From Paenibacillus shirakamiensis (GTDB lineage: Bacteria; Bacillota; Bacilli; Paenibacillales; Paenibacillaceae), in the NCBI RefSeq assembly GCF_017874255.1, contig NZ_JAGGLD010000003.1, positions 372,001-436,000 of the forward strand: 64,000 bases of DNA, given 5' to 3'. This document shows positions 26,515-35,511 of the stretch, piece after piece. The position numbers and the translations under genes are program-made. A model generated the notes under the pieces. It had not been told where the DNA came from. It worked only from the letters and a program-made list of their open reading frames with translations, and made no database searches. Positions within the stretch are counted from its first letter, which is position 1; the number at the start of each line of letters is the position of its first letter.

Positions 26515-27187
26515 ATCGGATCCTCCTTTCTAACCAGGTTAGCCCCATAGATAAAGGTAATAGAAGGATCAAGTAAGCCAAAACCAGCAACAATAACGCT
26601 TCTGTTGACTTATATTCCATCCCAATGAGATCTTTGGCCACGTTCATCAGATCCATTAAAGATATCGCCCCTACAATAGAAGTCTCTTTAAGAAGAAAAA
26701 TGGCATTGGCCGAGAGAGAAGGAATACTTGTGGAAAAAGCTTGCGGAAGAATAACATGCCTAATTAATTGAGCTCTGGATAGACCGATACTTAATCCCGA
26801 CTCCAGTTGAATTCTCCCCACAGATTCAAATCCGCTGCGAAAAGCCTCCGTCATATAGCTTCCTCCCAAAAAAGTAAGCCCGATAATAGCGCAAGACATC
26901 TCACTGAGAGGCAATCCAATCTTAGGCAAGCCGTAATACAAAAAATAGAGTTGAACTAACAAAGGGGTATTCCTCGATAGCTCAATATAAGCCTGAATAA
27001 TTAACGATATTCCCTTCCATTTAAAGTGTAGGGCAATACTCAAGATAAGACCCACAAAAAGTGAGCACACTATGGAAAGGCCTGCCAATTGAAGAGTAAG
27101 ACACATCGCTTCGTAATAAAGCGGGAGGCTTCTTTTCATAAAATCAAAATCCAACTGCAAATCTTCCACCCCAGTATGTAACACCAT
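26495..27187 (-). CDS. Amino-acid ABC transporter permease (proximal)
   Basis: A 230-residue HisMQ-type permease. The coupling loop FESVGRIQLESGLSIGLSRAQ and VILPQAFSTSIPS is clear. ATG 27187 lacks a good binding site; in-frame TTG codons at 27160 and 27154 lie behind GGGGTGGA and would remove a nonconserved leader, so the N-terminus is uncertain by about 10 residues. It is the first gene of the importer operon, behind a near-consensus promoter. Confidence 0.9.
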   Translation of the reverse strand: MVLHTGVEDLQLDFDFMKRSLPLYYEAMCLTLQLAGLSIVCSLFVGLILSIALHFKWKGISLIIQAYIELSRNTPLLVQLYFLYYGLPKIGLPLSEMSCAIIGLTFLGGSYMTEAFRSGFESVGRIQLESGLSIGLSRAQLIRHVILPQAFSTSIPSLSANAIFLLKETSIVGAISLMDLMNVAKDLIGMEYKSTEALLLLVLAYLILLLPLSMGLTWLERRIRFAEFGR

Positions 27188-27231
27188 AATGTATATTACT
27201 TATTTTCCAATATTTAGATGAATGCGAATTA

Positions 27232-27260
27232 ATTTTATTCCGATAATTCCAACTTGTCAA
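27232..27260 (-). promoter_or_regulatory. Sigma-A promoter of the amino-acid ABC operon
   Basis: TTGACA (27255-27260) and TAAAAT (27232-27237), read on the minus strand, are separated by 17 bases. A CymR-like segment at 27244-27270 overlaps the -35 box. Confidence 0.75.
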
Positions 27261-27290
27261 CTATGTTTTAAATAATTAATGTGTACATAA

Positions 27291-27331
27291 CAAAAAAGCG
27301 CCTATTATGAACAGAATTCATAACAGACGCT
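27291..27331 (-). terminator. Terminator of the 6S-like RNA
   Basis: A 14-base stem, GCGTCTGTTATGAA with TTCATAATAGGCGC (one mismatch near the base), is followed on the minus strand by six T residues. Confidence 0.85.
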
Positions 27332-27344
27332 CAGATGTAATTGT

Positions 27345-27531
27345 TAATCCCGCTTATGCCGTCCGGTCACCTTGTCTTAGAACCTGCATTGGCAGGTGGG
27401 TGATCTCAAAAGCGATTGTGATGTCCCCATATCCTATAGATAGGGCTTATCAGTAGCGCTTCAATTTGTTCTCCCGGAACATCATCATTGGTTCAAAACA
27501 ATGAATAACCGCAACGCACATCGCAGGATGT
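27345..27531 (-). ncRNA. ssrS: 6S-like RNA
   Basis: About 187 nt without a plausible ORF, transcribed from its own promoter and followed by a terminator. Hand folding gives the 6S layout. A terminal stem pairs ATCCTGC (5' end, 27523-27529) with GCGGGAT (27347-27353) and continues as TGCGTTGCGG with CCGGACGGCA (two bulges). A large internal loop follows, bearing small hairpins: TCATTG/CAATGA on the 5' side and CCTGC/GCAGG on the 3' side. A long apical arm spans about 27411-27465. 6S RNA mimics an open promoter and binds sigma-A polymerase. Length and fold agree with Bacillus 6S RNA, but I could not run a covariance model. Confidence 0.78.
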
Positions 27532-27537
27532 ATTGTT

Positions 27538-27566
27538 ATTATAGTAGCTCCATTTACAATTGTAAA
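27538..27566 (-). promoter_or_regulatory. Sigma-A promoter of the 6S-like RNA
   Basis: TTTACA (27561-27566) and a perfect TATAAT (27538-27543), read on the minus strand, are 17 bases apart. They place the start near 27531, exactly where the terminal stem begins. Confidence 0.8.
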
Positions 27567-27602
27567 CTCGGTGTAAGTTAGAAATTGTTGGGAATTATTT
27601 TT

Positions 27603-28364
27603 TTATTTCACCGTTCCCTTATCTTCTGTATCTGACAACCCTGCTTCTCTGGCTTCTCTAAGTTGCTCGGCTTTTAATTGCATCTTCATGTACGTCCCGT
27701 AGAAATTAAAGAAGGCCACACACGCAGTGAGACTCGCAAAGCCAACTACAATAAAGACGGGAAATCTATAAGTGATCATACCCAGTACTATAACGATGAG
27801 GACCGTTGAAAATACTCGGAAAGGCCGCACCAAGGTCAGCAAAATTGAATTTTTGATTACTTGTACAATTGTCATGTGATAATGAACTAAGGTGGAGAAG
27901 AAGTTGAACATGGATACCAAAATAAGAAGTAAAAAGACAAGCATAACCATGCCAATCACTTGGGTATTGTTCAACTGTGTCATATACACTTTGTAATCTA
28001 TAATCATAATTACAGTGAGGAGTGTATAGAACACACCGCCAATCATACTATATTTGTAATTCTCTTTGTACGCTTTAAAATATGTTTTAAAGATAGGCAC
28101 ATCTGGATCTCCCATTATCCACTTCCTAGTTAATGCAAACAAAGCAGCCGTCGCTGGGAATAGTGTAAACGGTGCCAAAATTGCCATGAGCCATAATGTT
28201 AAATTCTCGGTTTGATTTGGTGATTGCGCGAGCAGTAACAACTTGGTAAATCCAATAAATAAAAATGGTATGGAACACACCAACCATAACAAGTTGCTTA
28301 CAAATATCCTGGTAATCCATTCTGTAATTTTGTATAAACCGCCCATCAGGCCTTTATTTTCCAA
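27603..28364 (-). CDS. DUF624 (YesL-like) membrane protein
   Basis: A 253-residue protein with about five membrane helices. The N-terminus (MGGLYKITEWITRIFVSNLLWLV) is the DUF624/YesL hallmark. In Bacilli such genes often neighbour sugar ABC transporters or glycoside hydrolases, but their role is unknown. No such neighbours occur here. The acidic/basic C-terminal tail (about 225-253) is cytosolic. It is monocistronic; the 6S-like RNA follows on the same strand from its own promoter. Confidence 0.87.
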   Translation of the reverse strand: MENKGLMGGLYKITEWITRIFVSNLLWLVCSIPFLFIGFTKLLLLAQSPNQTENLTLWLMAILAPFTLFPATAALFALTRKWIMGDPDVPIFKTYFKAYKENYKYSMIGGVFYTLLTVIMIIDYKVYMTQLNNTQVIGMVMLVFLLLILVSMFNFFSTLVHYHMTIVQVIKNSILLTLVRPFRVFSTVLIVIVLGMITYRFPVFIVVGFASLTACVAFFNFYGTYMKMQLKAEQLREAREAGLSDTEDKGTVK

Positions 28365-28539
28365 TTTGTCTCCCCCTCTGAGTAACGCATGTATATGTAG
28401 TTTAACTATACTCCATTCAAGACCTTGATTCCAGCGCCTATTTATGAACGTTCTAGGTTATTGTCTAGTCAGAACACAGCACACATCCATAAACTACCTC
28501 GTAACTGATAAACTTCGATTTACCAAAGGAGGAAACCTC

Positions 28540-28638
28540 ATGTCCTATGCAGGTGGAGGATACGGCGCTTGGACTTCAACAGGTGCAATACTAGTTCTGT
28601 TCATTCTTTTGGTCATCATTAGCAGAACATTTCTCTAA
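28540..28638 (+). CDS. YjcZ family sporulation mini-protein (32 aa)
   Basis: A 32-residue peptide with a Gly/Tyr-rich head (MSYAGGGYGAW) and one hydrophobic helix ending in ISRTFL. This matches the YjcZ/YczM family of small sporulation-linked membrane proteins found across Bacillales. ATG 28540 follows AAAGGAGG at seven bases; upstream in-frame codons are not needed. It ends at a strong bidirectional terminator. The presence of this family supports an endospore-forming host. Confidence 0.88.
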   Translation: MSYAGGGYGAWTSTGAILVLFILLVIISRTFL

Positions 28639-28659
28639 GATGGTACACATGACAGAACA

Positions 28660-28692
28660 AAGAAGACGAAGTGAACTTCACTTCGTCTTCTT
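28660..28692. terminator. Bidirectional terminator between yjcZ-like gene and helicase gene
   Basis: A 15-bp perfect inverted repeat, AAGAAGACGAAGTGA with its complement, surrounds a 3-base loop at 28675-28677. It lies between two convergent genes. U tracts are short. Confidence 0.8.
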
Positions 28693-28703
28693 CGATGTTC
28701 ATT

Positions 28704-30326
28704 TTAGTTATCGGTACGTGTTGAAGATGGACGACGCTCGCTGCTACCACCAGTACGAGGTTTGCGATCAGACGCTCTGTAGTCACGAGTGCCTTCTCCA
28801 CGGCTATTATAACCACTGTTATTGTAACCGCCTTTGCCACTACCATAACTGCTGCTACCGCTACGGTTGCTACTGCTGCTACTACCTTCGCGGCGGTATG
28901 ATCCACCACCACTGCTGCCATTGCTGCTTCCACTACGGTTGCTGCCATAGCTACCTGATGGCTTGCGGCCATTGGAGCGAATGTCTGGCTTACGACGTTT
29001 CACACGAATTGGTTCTTCTGGAGTCAATTCAATGTTGGACCCTTCATTCTTATCACCAGTCACGAGCTTAAGTGCTGCAGAGAGCAAGTTCACAGAATCA
29101 TATTGTTCCAACAATTGAATCGCAATGCCTTTGTATTCATTAAGGTCACCACTGTCTACAAGCTCAATTAGACGCTCTGCAGTGATGCGTTGTTTGCCTT
29201 CAATCGCTTCAGCAATACTTGGAAGCGGCTTACGAGTAATACGGTGACGTGTAACACGCTCAATAAAGTGTAAGTGATCCATCTCACGTGGTGTAACGAA
29301 GGAATAAGCTGCTCCCTCTTTACCCGCACGTCCTGTACGACCAATACGGTGTACATAGCTTTCAGGATCTTGTGGAAGGTCAAAGTTCACAACGTGAGTT
29401 ACGCCGGATACATCGAGACCACGCGCAGCAACATCTGTCGCTACGAGAACATCGATACTTCCATCACGGAACTTACGCATTACTGCATCCCGTTGGTTTT
29501 GTGACAAGTCACCATGAAGACCATCTGCAGAATATCCACGCTTGGACAAAGCTTCTGCCAATTCATCTACACGACGTTTTGTACGACCGAATACGATAGC
29601 AAGTTCTGGAGATTCCATATCAAGCAAACGGCTCAGTGCATCAAATTTTTGACGCTCATGAACTTCAAAGTAAGCTTGGTCAATCAGTGGTGCACTAACT
29701 TGTTTTGGAATTACTGAGATATGCTCAGGATTTTTAAGGAATTGTTGAGCCAACTTTTGGATGTTGGTAGGCATTGTTGCTGAGAAAAGCATAGTTTGAC
29801 GTTCTTCGGGGACAAGCTTCAGAATGGATTGGATATCTTCCATGAAGCCCATATCCAGCATTTCATCCGCTTCATCGAGGATTACAGTCTGAACATCATC
29901 AAGCTTAATGGTTTTGCGGTTAATGTGGTCAAGGAGACGACCTGGTGTACCGATGATGATTTGTGGTTTCTTTTTCAAGGCACGAATCTGACGAACAATA
30001 TCTTGACCGCCATAGATTGGAAGGGAACGAATACCTTTGAAGCGGGACAATTTGCCGATCTCTTCAGCAACTTGAATCGCAAGTTCCCGAGTTGGAGCCA
30101 TAATTAAAGCGACGATACGTTCTTCTTCACGTGCAATCTTATTAATAAGTGGAAGACCGAATGCTGCTGTTTTACCTGTACCTGTCTGTGCTTGACCAAT
30201 CAGATCTCTGCCTTCAAGAGCAAGAGGAATGGATTTCGCTTGAATCGGAGTGGCTTCCTCGAAACCTAGTTCTGTAATGGCTTGTAATACCTTCGGCTCT
30301 AGGCCAAATTCTGTAAATGTACTCAA
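28704..30326 (-). CDS. DEAD-box RNA helicase (CshA/DeaD type) with Gly/Ser-rich tail
   Basis: A 540-residue ATP-dependent RNA helicase for ribosome assembly and mRNA decay at low temperature. Domain 1 has the Q motif (FGLEPKVLQ...ATPIQ, about 7-29), AQTGTGKT (46-53), PTRELA, DEAD in [11 protein letters not shown] and SAT. Domain 2 has [12 protein letters not shown] and [10 protein letters not shown]. Residues about 370-440 form a helical dimerisation region as in CshA. The last 90 residues are a low-complexity Gly/Ser/Arg/Tyr tail that probably binds RNA. The start is TTG 30326 behind AAGGAG; a longer upstream frame has no binding site. It is divergent from yitT. Confidence 0.94.
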   Translation of the reverse strand: MSTFTEFGLEPKVLQAITELGFEEATPIQAKSIPLALEGRDLIGQAQTGTGKTAAFGLPLINKIAREEERIVALIMAPTRELAIQVAEEIGKLSRFKGIRSLPIYGGQDIVRQIRALKKKPQIIIGTPGRLLDHINRKTIKLDDVQTVILDEADEMLDMGFMEDIQSILKLVPEERQTMLFSATMPTNIQKLAQQFLKNPEHISVIPKQVSAPLIDQAYFEVHERQKFDALSRLLDMESPELAIVFGRTKRRVDELAEALSKRGYSADGLHGDLSQNQRDAVMRKFRDGSIDVLVATDVAARGLDVSGVTHVVNFDLPQDPESYVHRIGRTGRAGKEGAAYSFVTPREMDHLHFIERVTRHRITRKPLPSIAEAIEGKQRITAERLIELVDSGDLNEYKGIAIQLLEQYDSVNLLSAALKLVTGDKNEGSNIELTPEEPIRVKRRKPDIRSNGRKPSGSYGSNRSGSSNGSSGGGSYRREGSSSSSNRSGSSSYGSGKGGYNNSGYNSRGEGTRDYRASDRKPRTGGSSERRPSSTRTDN

Positions 30327-30628
30327 ATTGTTTAAGCTCCTTCTATATAGTGGACAAATCCACAATCTTGACGTTATTCTTAAGTAGCGGTAAACGTTTA
30401 TAGGCTGTCCTATACCGTCAAAAAATTTCATAGCTGACCGAATGTAACAGCTGGAAATTGTCCCTTACGGTACTAAACTTTACCGTTTCTTTTGAAACAT
30501 GTTCCGTGACACATATATTCATTAAAATGGAATTCCATCCCTACTCAAGAATATCTCAAAACATTATAGCACAAAACAATCTTGGAACACCAGTTATGCA
30601 TCTAGACCATTTACGTGAGGTGAAACCT

Positions 30629-31450
30629 TTGTTTAAAACTATCAGCCAATGTTTAACTGTAATTTTTGGCGCTGCTCTCATCGCCTTGGGTTTCAACCTT
30701 TTTTTAGTTCCACACCAGCTCTTAAGCGGCGGTGTATCTGGACTCGCCATGCTTACAGGCTACTTTACCAATTTCCAAATCGGAACCTTATACTTTGTAT
30801 ATAATATCCCACTCCTAATTGCAGGTATGTTTCTTTTGGGCAAAAAATTCATTGGACTCAGCATTCTAAATGTTGCTGCAACGACGTGGCTCATTGCGGT
30901 TATTCCTGTCACGCCTGTCGCTACAGATCCACTACTCGCTTCTGTATTCGGAGGTGTTATTGTCGGACTGGGAAGTGGTATATCGTTCCGAGCGGGAGGT
31001 TCATCCGGTGGATTTGACATTCTGGGGTCTATTATTACTAAATACCGTGACTTCCCTGTAGGAAGTGTACTCGTCTCCTTAAATGCATTAGTCATTGTCG
31101 CTATGGGTTATATGAATGGAAATTGGAACTTAGCTTTATATTCCATGATTTCCATCTATCTTAGTGGTAAAGTACTCGATTTTGTATATATTAGTCATAT
31201 CAAAGTAACCCTATTTATTATTACTAATAATACGGACGATCTCTTACAAAAGTTGTTGCAACTACCTCGGGGTGTCACGCTAATTAAGACAGAAGGTGCC
31301 TTCTCCCACAAGGAAAAGGATATGCTCATGACTGTCACTACTCGTTATGAACTTGCTGAACTGCGCGAGATTATTCGCAAGTCAGACCCTGGTGCTTTTG
31401 TGAATATTGTAGAGACACTAGAAGTTATGGGCTCATTCCGCAGGGGTTAA
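30629..31450 (+). CDS. YitT family membrane protein
   Basis: A 273-residue protein: five membrane helices of the YitT domain (ALGFNLFLVPHQLLSGGVSG, FRAGGSSGGFDILG) and a C-terminal cytosolic DUF2179 domain (about 215-270, with GVTLIKTEGAFS). YitT proteins are widespread in Firmicutes and of unknown function. I chose TTG 30629, six bases after GAGGTG, which gives the family's usual N-terminus. ATG 30596 and farther codons lack good sites. Confidence 0.88.
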   Translation: MFKTISQCLTVIFGAALIALGFNLFLVPHQLLSGGVSGLAMLTGYFTNFQIGTLYFVYNIPLLIAGMFLLGKKFIGLSILNVAATTWLIAVIPVTPVATDPLLASVFGGVIVGLGSGISFRAGGSSGGFDILGSIITKYRDFPVGSVLVSLNALVIVAMGYMNGNWNLALYSMISIYLSGKVLDFVYISHIKVTLFIITNNTDDLLQKLLQLPRGVTLIKTEGAFSHKEKDMLMTVTTRYELAELREIIRKSDPGAFVNIVETLEVMGSFRRG

Positions 31451-31606
31451 ATGCCTCTGGTGCAGCCCCCCTTGTTCTGTGTTATGATTAGCTTGTGACT
31501 TTAGCTCATTCATGTGATGTAGGATTTACCCTTTGTTTTCACAGGTTCTGGCTTTCCCGCTACAAGACGAATGATTCTTTTACACGAATGATTCTGGGAG
31601 GAAAGG

Positions 31607-31810
31607 GTGATTGTTGTGGACATGGAAACGGTAAAACTTTCACAGATTGTATTAAAGTGGTTCCCGGATATGATGCCGGTCTTCAATCCTGATGAGCTGA
31701 ATTCAAATATTCTGCTCCGAGATGGCTTCACCGTCCTCGAACCTGAAGATGCATTAGAGATCATCCATTACAGCATTTGTGAGCACCAAAGCTCCGGGCT
31801 TCTTAATTGA
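31607..31810 (+). CDS. Hypothetical small protein (67 aa)
   Basis: A 67-residue acidic, soluble protein starting at GTG 31607 behind GGGAGGAAAGG; GTG 31616 and ATG 31622 in frame are alternatives. It contains LSQIVLKWFPDMMPVFNPDEL and ends in a helical segment EDALEIIHYSICEH, suggesting two or three helices. A proper terminator follows at 31823. I do not recognise the family; codon use looks like its neighbours, and the binding site plus terminator support a real transcription unit. Confidence 0.7.
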   Translation: MIVVDMETVKLSQIVLKWFPDMMPVFNPDELNSNILLRDGFTVLEPEDALEIIHYSICEHQSSGLLN

Positions 31811-31822
31811 TTGAGAACAACT

Positions 31823-31864
31823 TAAGCCGCTTCTCAGACCTTGAGAATGTGGCTTTTGCTTTTT
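31823..31864 (+). terminator. Terminator after the 67-aa protein gene
   Basis: AAGCCGCTTCTCA and TGAGAATGTGGCTT pair with two mismatches, followed by TTGCTTTTTC. Confidence 0.7.
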
Positions 31865-32039
31865 CATCCTTCTTTTCCATTAAACAACAATGCTTATTCG
31901 CGTTTGAAAACGATCAATTTTGTTTAAAGAGGAAAGGATAAGTGGGCCATCCAACTTAGAAAATGACAAACCTGTTGTTTTTCGGACTTGTCCATTTCCG
32001 TTATACTGAAGCTAACGCACAAAAGGGAGAGATTTATGC

Positions 32040-33227
32040 ATGAACTTACTCTGGACATTTTTATTGCTCGCCGTCGGCACTTCTTCTGGTGCTCATCCAC
32101 CAGCAGCCGCACATGATCAAAAAGCTACACTTTCAGGAATTTTAAAATCATCCTATCAATCGTACCAAGCTACACAGTCTACTCCAGTTGGTGCTGGAAC
32201 TACGGCCGTTACGAAATCCGATCCTCAACAGAATGCTCCACAAGTTAAAGGAATTTATGTCACAGCCTACAGCGCAGGCGGAGCTAAAATGAGTCAATTG
32301 CTGGATCTGGTCGACAAAACGGAATTAAACTCCATGGTTATTGACTTGAAAGACGATGCTGGTTACATAACGTATCCTTCTACTAATCCTGACTTACTTA
32401 AATATGGTAAACCTCAACCTTTCATCAAAGACATTAAAGGACTTATGACAAAGCTTGAACAACATAAAGTCTATCCTATTGCACGAGTCGTTGTTTTTAA
32501 AGATACCATCCTAGCTAAAAAGCATCCCGAACTGTCCTTTGTGAATCAAGACGGCAGCCTCTGGAAAAATGGTAAGGGTGACAGTTTCGTCAGTCCTTAC
32601 AGCAAAGAAGTATGGGATTACAATGTCGCCATTGCCAAAGAAGCCGCTGCACTGGGCTTCAAAGAAATCCAATTCGACTATGTGCGTTTCCCAGAAGGAT
32701 TTGAGAAGCGCGCTAACACGCTTAAATATGCCAAAAATGGCGATATGAGTCGAGTCGATGCCGTCACCTCATTCGTTAATTATGCACGAAAACAGTTAGA
32801 GCCGCTGGGTGTTCGAGTATCGGTAGACATCTTTGGTTATGCGGCTTCTGTCCCCGCAGCGGAGGGGATTGGCCAAGATTTCGTCAAGATCTCTAACAAT
32901 GTAAATGTCATCTCACCGATGATCTATCCAAGTCATTACTCCACGGGTTGGTTCAAAGCTAAGGACCCCGATCGAGCGCCGTACCAAGTGATCAAGGGCT
33001 CTATGGTCGACACACACAAAAAACTAGATCCTCTAGGCGACAAAAAACCGATCATTCGTCCTTGGATTCAAGATTTCACAGCTAGCTGGCTCGGAAGCGG
33101 TCACTATACGAAATATGGCAAAACTGAAGTAGAAGAACAAATACGCGCACTCAATGAAATGAATGTTGAAGAATATCTGCTTTGGAATGCGAATAACCGT
33201 TACACTCCTGATGTAAATTATAAATAA
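32040..33227 (+). CDS. Secreted putative glycoside hydrolase (DUF4015 type)
   Basis: A 395-residue exported protein. A short signal segment (LLWTFLLLAVGTSSGAH) is followed by a linker to about residue 70 and a TIM-barrel-like domain beginning VKGIYVTAYSAGG. Conserved pieces are VIDLKDDAGYITYPS, ARVVVFKD, GFKEIQFDYVRFPEG and SVDIFGYAA, and MIYPSHY, typical of the DUF4015 putative glycoside hydrolases. Candidate acidic catalytic residues lie in IQFDYVRFPE. Its polysaccharide substrate is unknown. ATG 32040 follows GGGAGA. It has its own terminator. Confidence 0.88.
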   Translation: MNLLWTFLLLAVGTSSGAHPPAAAHDQKATLSGILKSSYQSYQATQSTPVGAGTTAVTKSDPQQNAPQVKGIYVTAYSAGGAKMSQLLDLVDKTELNSMVIDLKDDAGYITYPSTNPDLLKYGKPQPFIKDIKGLMTKLEQHKVYPIARVVVFKDTILAKKHPELSFVNQDGSLWKNGKGDSFVSPYSKEVWDYNVAIAKEAAALGFKEIQFDYVRFPEGFEKRANTLKYAKNGDMSRVDAVTSFVNYARKQLEPLGVRVSVDIFGYAASVPAAEGIGQDFVKISNNVNVISPMIYPSHYSTGWFKAKDPDRAPYQVIKGSMVDTHKKLDPLGDKKPIIRPWIQDFTASWLGSGHYTKYGKTEVEEQIRALNEMNVEEYLLWNANNRYTPDVNYK

Positions 33228-33245
33228 GCACCACAGCCCTTATAC

Positions 33246-33276
33246 AAAGCCCAGTTTTCTGGGCTTTCTTTTTTTG
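33246..33276 (+). terminator. Terminator of the DUF4015 gene
   Basis: AAAGCCCAG pairs with CTGGGCTTT across TTTT, followed by CTTTTTTT. Confidence 0.9.
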
Positions 33277-33310
33277 TAAGCAAGTCTGAAGAAACGGAGA
33301 TTCATAAACT

Positions 33311-34672
33311 ATGAAACATACGATAACCACTCGGCAAAAAGCCAGTCAATTTATCCGCATTCTCATCCCTATTCTAATCACGCAAATTACATTATCCTTA
33401 ATGACGTTCTTTGATACGATGATGTCCGGTCATGCTAGCCCAGCTGATCTAGCGGGTGCGGCTATAGGGATTAGCCTTTGGATTCCTGTGCAGACAGGTC
33501 TAAGTGGTGTGCTCATGGGAATCACTCCCATTATCTCTCAACTTATTGGCCGAGGAGCCAAAGACAAAATTGCCTTTAATGTCATGCAAGGTATTATGTT
33601 ATCCCTTCTAATATCTTTGGTTGTAATTGTAGTTGGAGGACTCTCGCTCAATGCTCTCTTGAATCTCATGCACTTAGAACCTAAGGTTCATTATATTGCA
33701 CACCAATTTCTGATAGCCATTGGAACAGGTGTCATTCCTCTATTCGGCTATATGGTTATCAAATCGTTCATAGATGCTACGGGTAATACTCGGATCTCCA
33801 TGTTCATCACGCTGACCTCCCTCCCCATTAATGTAGCCTTGAATTATCTTTTAATTTTTGGAAAACTGGGCTTCCCTAAATTAGGAGGTATCGGTTCTGG
33901 CGTAGGATCTGCGATTACGTATTGGTGTATTTTCATCCTGTCTTTAGTAGCTGTTCATAAATTCAAAGCGTTCAAAGAATATGCAATTTTTCGTAAATTC
34001 TACAAAATTTCTATTATAAAATGGAAGGAATTGTTAAAAATTGGAGTGCCGATTGGTTTCGCCATATTCTTTGAGACAGCTGTGTTTGCGGGAGTAACGT
34101 TACTGATGAGCCGGTTCGATACTGTAACGATAGCAGCTCACCAAGCGGCGATGAATTTTGCAACCACCCTGTATATGATTCCGCTCAGTATTTGCTTGTC
34201 GCTAACTATTCTGGTCGGTTTTGAGACGGGGGCTTCCCGGCTTCGAGATGCCAAACAATATGCCAAAATGGGGGTTCTATCTGCAGTTGCGTTATCTATA
34301 CTCACTGCGATTTTCCTTCTGCTATTCACTAAAAATGTGGCTGCGCTGTATTCCACGGCTCCTGAAGTCGTTGCTATGACTGAACAATTTCTGATCTATG
34401 CAATCTTCTTCCAGTTGTCCGATGCGATAGCTACTCCCATTCAAGGAGCACTCCGTGGATATAAGGATGTGAACTCACCCTTCTTCCTAGCTTTTATAGC
34501 ATACTGGATCATCGGACTCCCGCTTGGTTATGTATTAGCAAATTACACGAATCAAGGTCCTTTTGGCTATTGGGTGGGACTGATCTCAGGCCTCGGCGTA
34601 GCAGCTGTTCTGCTCATTTGGCGTCTAAGTTATATTCAGCGAAAGCTGTCGCAAGAAGTGCTGCCCGTGTAA
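33311..34672 (+). CDS. MATE family efflux transporter
   Basis: A 453-residue protein with twelve membrane helices in two homologous halves. The first half starts with LIPILITQITLSLMTFFDTMMSGH (read in two parts), the usual MATE/NorM entry, and includes LSGVLMGITPIISQLIGRG. The second half begins near residue 240 with IGVPIGFAIFFETAVF. Such proteins export cationic drugs or metabolites using sodium or proton gradients. The substrate is unknown. It is transcribed after the DUF4015 terminator and ends near a bidirectional terminator. Confidence 0.93.
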   Translation: MKHTITTRQKASQFIRILIPILITQITLSLMTFFDTMMSGHASPADLAGAAIGISLWIPVQTGLSGVLMGITPIISQLIGRGAKDKIAFNVMQGIMLSLLISLVVIVVGGLSLNALLNLMHLEPKVHYIAHQFLIAIGTGVIPLFGYMVIKSFIDATGNTRISMFITLTSLPINVALNYLLIFGKLGFPKLGGIGSGVGSAITYWCIFILSLVAVHKFKAFKEYAIFRKFYKISIIKWKELLKIGVPIGFAIFFETAVFAGVTLLMSRFDTVTIAAHQAAMNFATTLYMIPLSICLSLTILVGFETGASRLRDAKQYAKMGVLSAVALSILTAIFLLLFTKNVAALYSTAPEVVAMTEQFLIYAIFFQLSDAIATPIQGALRGYKDVNSPFFLAFIAYWIIGLPLGYVLANYTNQGPFGYWVGLISGLGVAAVLLIWRLSYIQRKLSQEVLPV

Positions 34673-34783
34673 AGGAATTCAATAGAGTCATTTGGATATT
34701 CCCTTATGAATTCAATAGGTCAAGACGCTTACATATGGCCACTTACGTAATTTCGTTCTATTCCACACTTTCCAATGAATACA

Positions 34784-34829
34784 AAAAAAGGTGTACTCTG
34801 TTTAACAACAAGAGCACACCTTTTTTCTT
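34784..34829. terminator. Terminator between MATE gene and secreted-protein gene
   Basis: AAAAAAGGTGT pairs with ACACCTTTTTT, with an imperfect inner stem. A/T ends would serve both convergent genes. Confidence 0.75.
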
Positions 34830-34894
34830 ATGATCATGCCGACAATATGATGTCATCATCGGCTTCTATGGACTACGATTCATATCTAATACAT

Positions 34895-35224
34895 TTAAAA
34901 GTGGATACTAAAGCTCCCACCCAAAGGACCTGTCCAAGTTAACTGATAGGTGCCACTTGGCAAGTTCGGGAAAGAACCCGTAATATTTTCTTTTACGACT
35001 GAACCTGTGTTCGTGTCATTGTAATGATGAGAATACACAACTGCACCCGTTGCCGTTTCCTTAAGAATTAGATCACCACCATGAAGATTTGCAACATAGC
35101 CTGATACATACAGTTCGCCTTGTCCTTGAGCCGTGTTAGAAGACACTGCGGCATAGGCGGCAATTGGAGCCAAAACTAAGACAAGCATGCAAATCAACAT
35201 CGTCATTACCATTTTCTTTTTCAC
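34895..35224 (-). CDS. Hypothetical secreted protein (109 aa)
   Basis: A 109-residue protein with a clear signal peptide (MKKKMVMTMLICMLVLVLAP, cleavage near AYA-AV at 25-26). The mature part is about 83 residues, rich in Gly, Thr, Ser and Tyr, with a beta pattern such as LYVSGYVANLHGGDLIL and SGTYQLTWTGPLGGSF. This suggests a small beta-sandwich or prealbumin-like domain. I do not recognise the family. Upstream to 35511 is an AT-rich, gene-free stretch that must hold its promoter. Confidence 0.75.
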   Translation of the reverse strand: MKKKMVMTMLICMLVLVLAPIAAYAAVSSNTAQGQGELYVSGYVANLHGGDLILKETATGAVVYSHHYNDTNTGSVVKENITGSFPNLPSGTYQLTWTGPLGGSFSIHF

Positions 35225-35511
35225 TTAACATCATCCCTTCGACTATAAATGTATGGGTAGCCGTGACAGTCAAGAGGTGAAAACGGGCCTGTGAATCTAT
35301 TCATGTTTCCCCATATTCACAAAATAACATATAACTAACTAATTTACTATACATGTTTTTGGAGGAAGCAACTGGATGTTAAATTAGCTCCTTATTGTGT
35401 ATTTTAGACCAAAATATGTTATAAATTTTTCTGTTTTATCTTTATCTAGTTGCTTGAAAAAGTAATATAAATTTCTGCTTCCAATACTACAATTACAGAG
35501 AAATGAATCAG
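35225..35511. other. AT-rich intergenic region without a gene
   Basis: No ORF with a binding site and no strong hairpin is visible. It must contain the promoter of the 109-aa secreted protein and any terminator of the PadR-SEDS operon, but I could not place either confidently. Confidence 0.5.

Noticed and set aside
28640..29071. Long plus-strand frame rich in Cys, His and Tyr opposite the helicase tail
   Set aside because: It is the mirror of the Gly/Ser/Arg-rich helicase C-terminus and starts inside the terminator; composition is typical of an antisense shadow.
34895..35224. Toxin or bacteriocin precursor reading of the 109-aa secreted protein
   Set aside because: It has an ordinary signal peptide and a beta-rich domain, with no double-glycine leader, cysteine cluster or adjacent immunity/modification genes.
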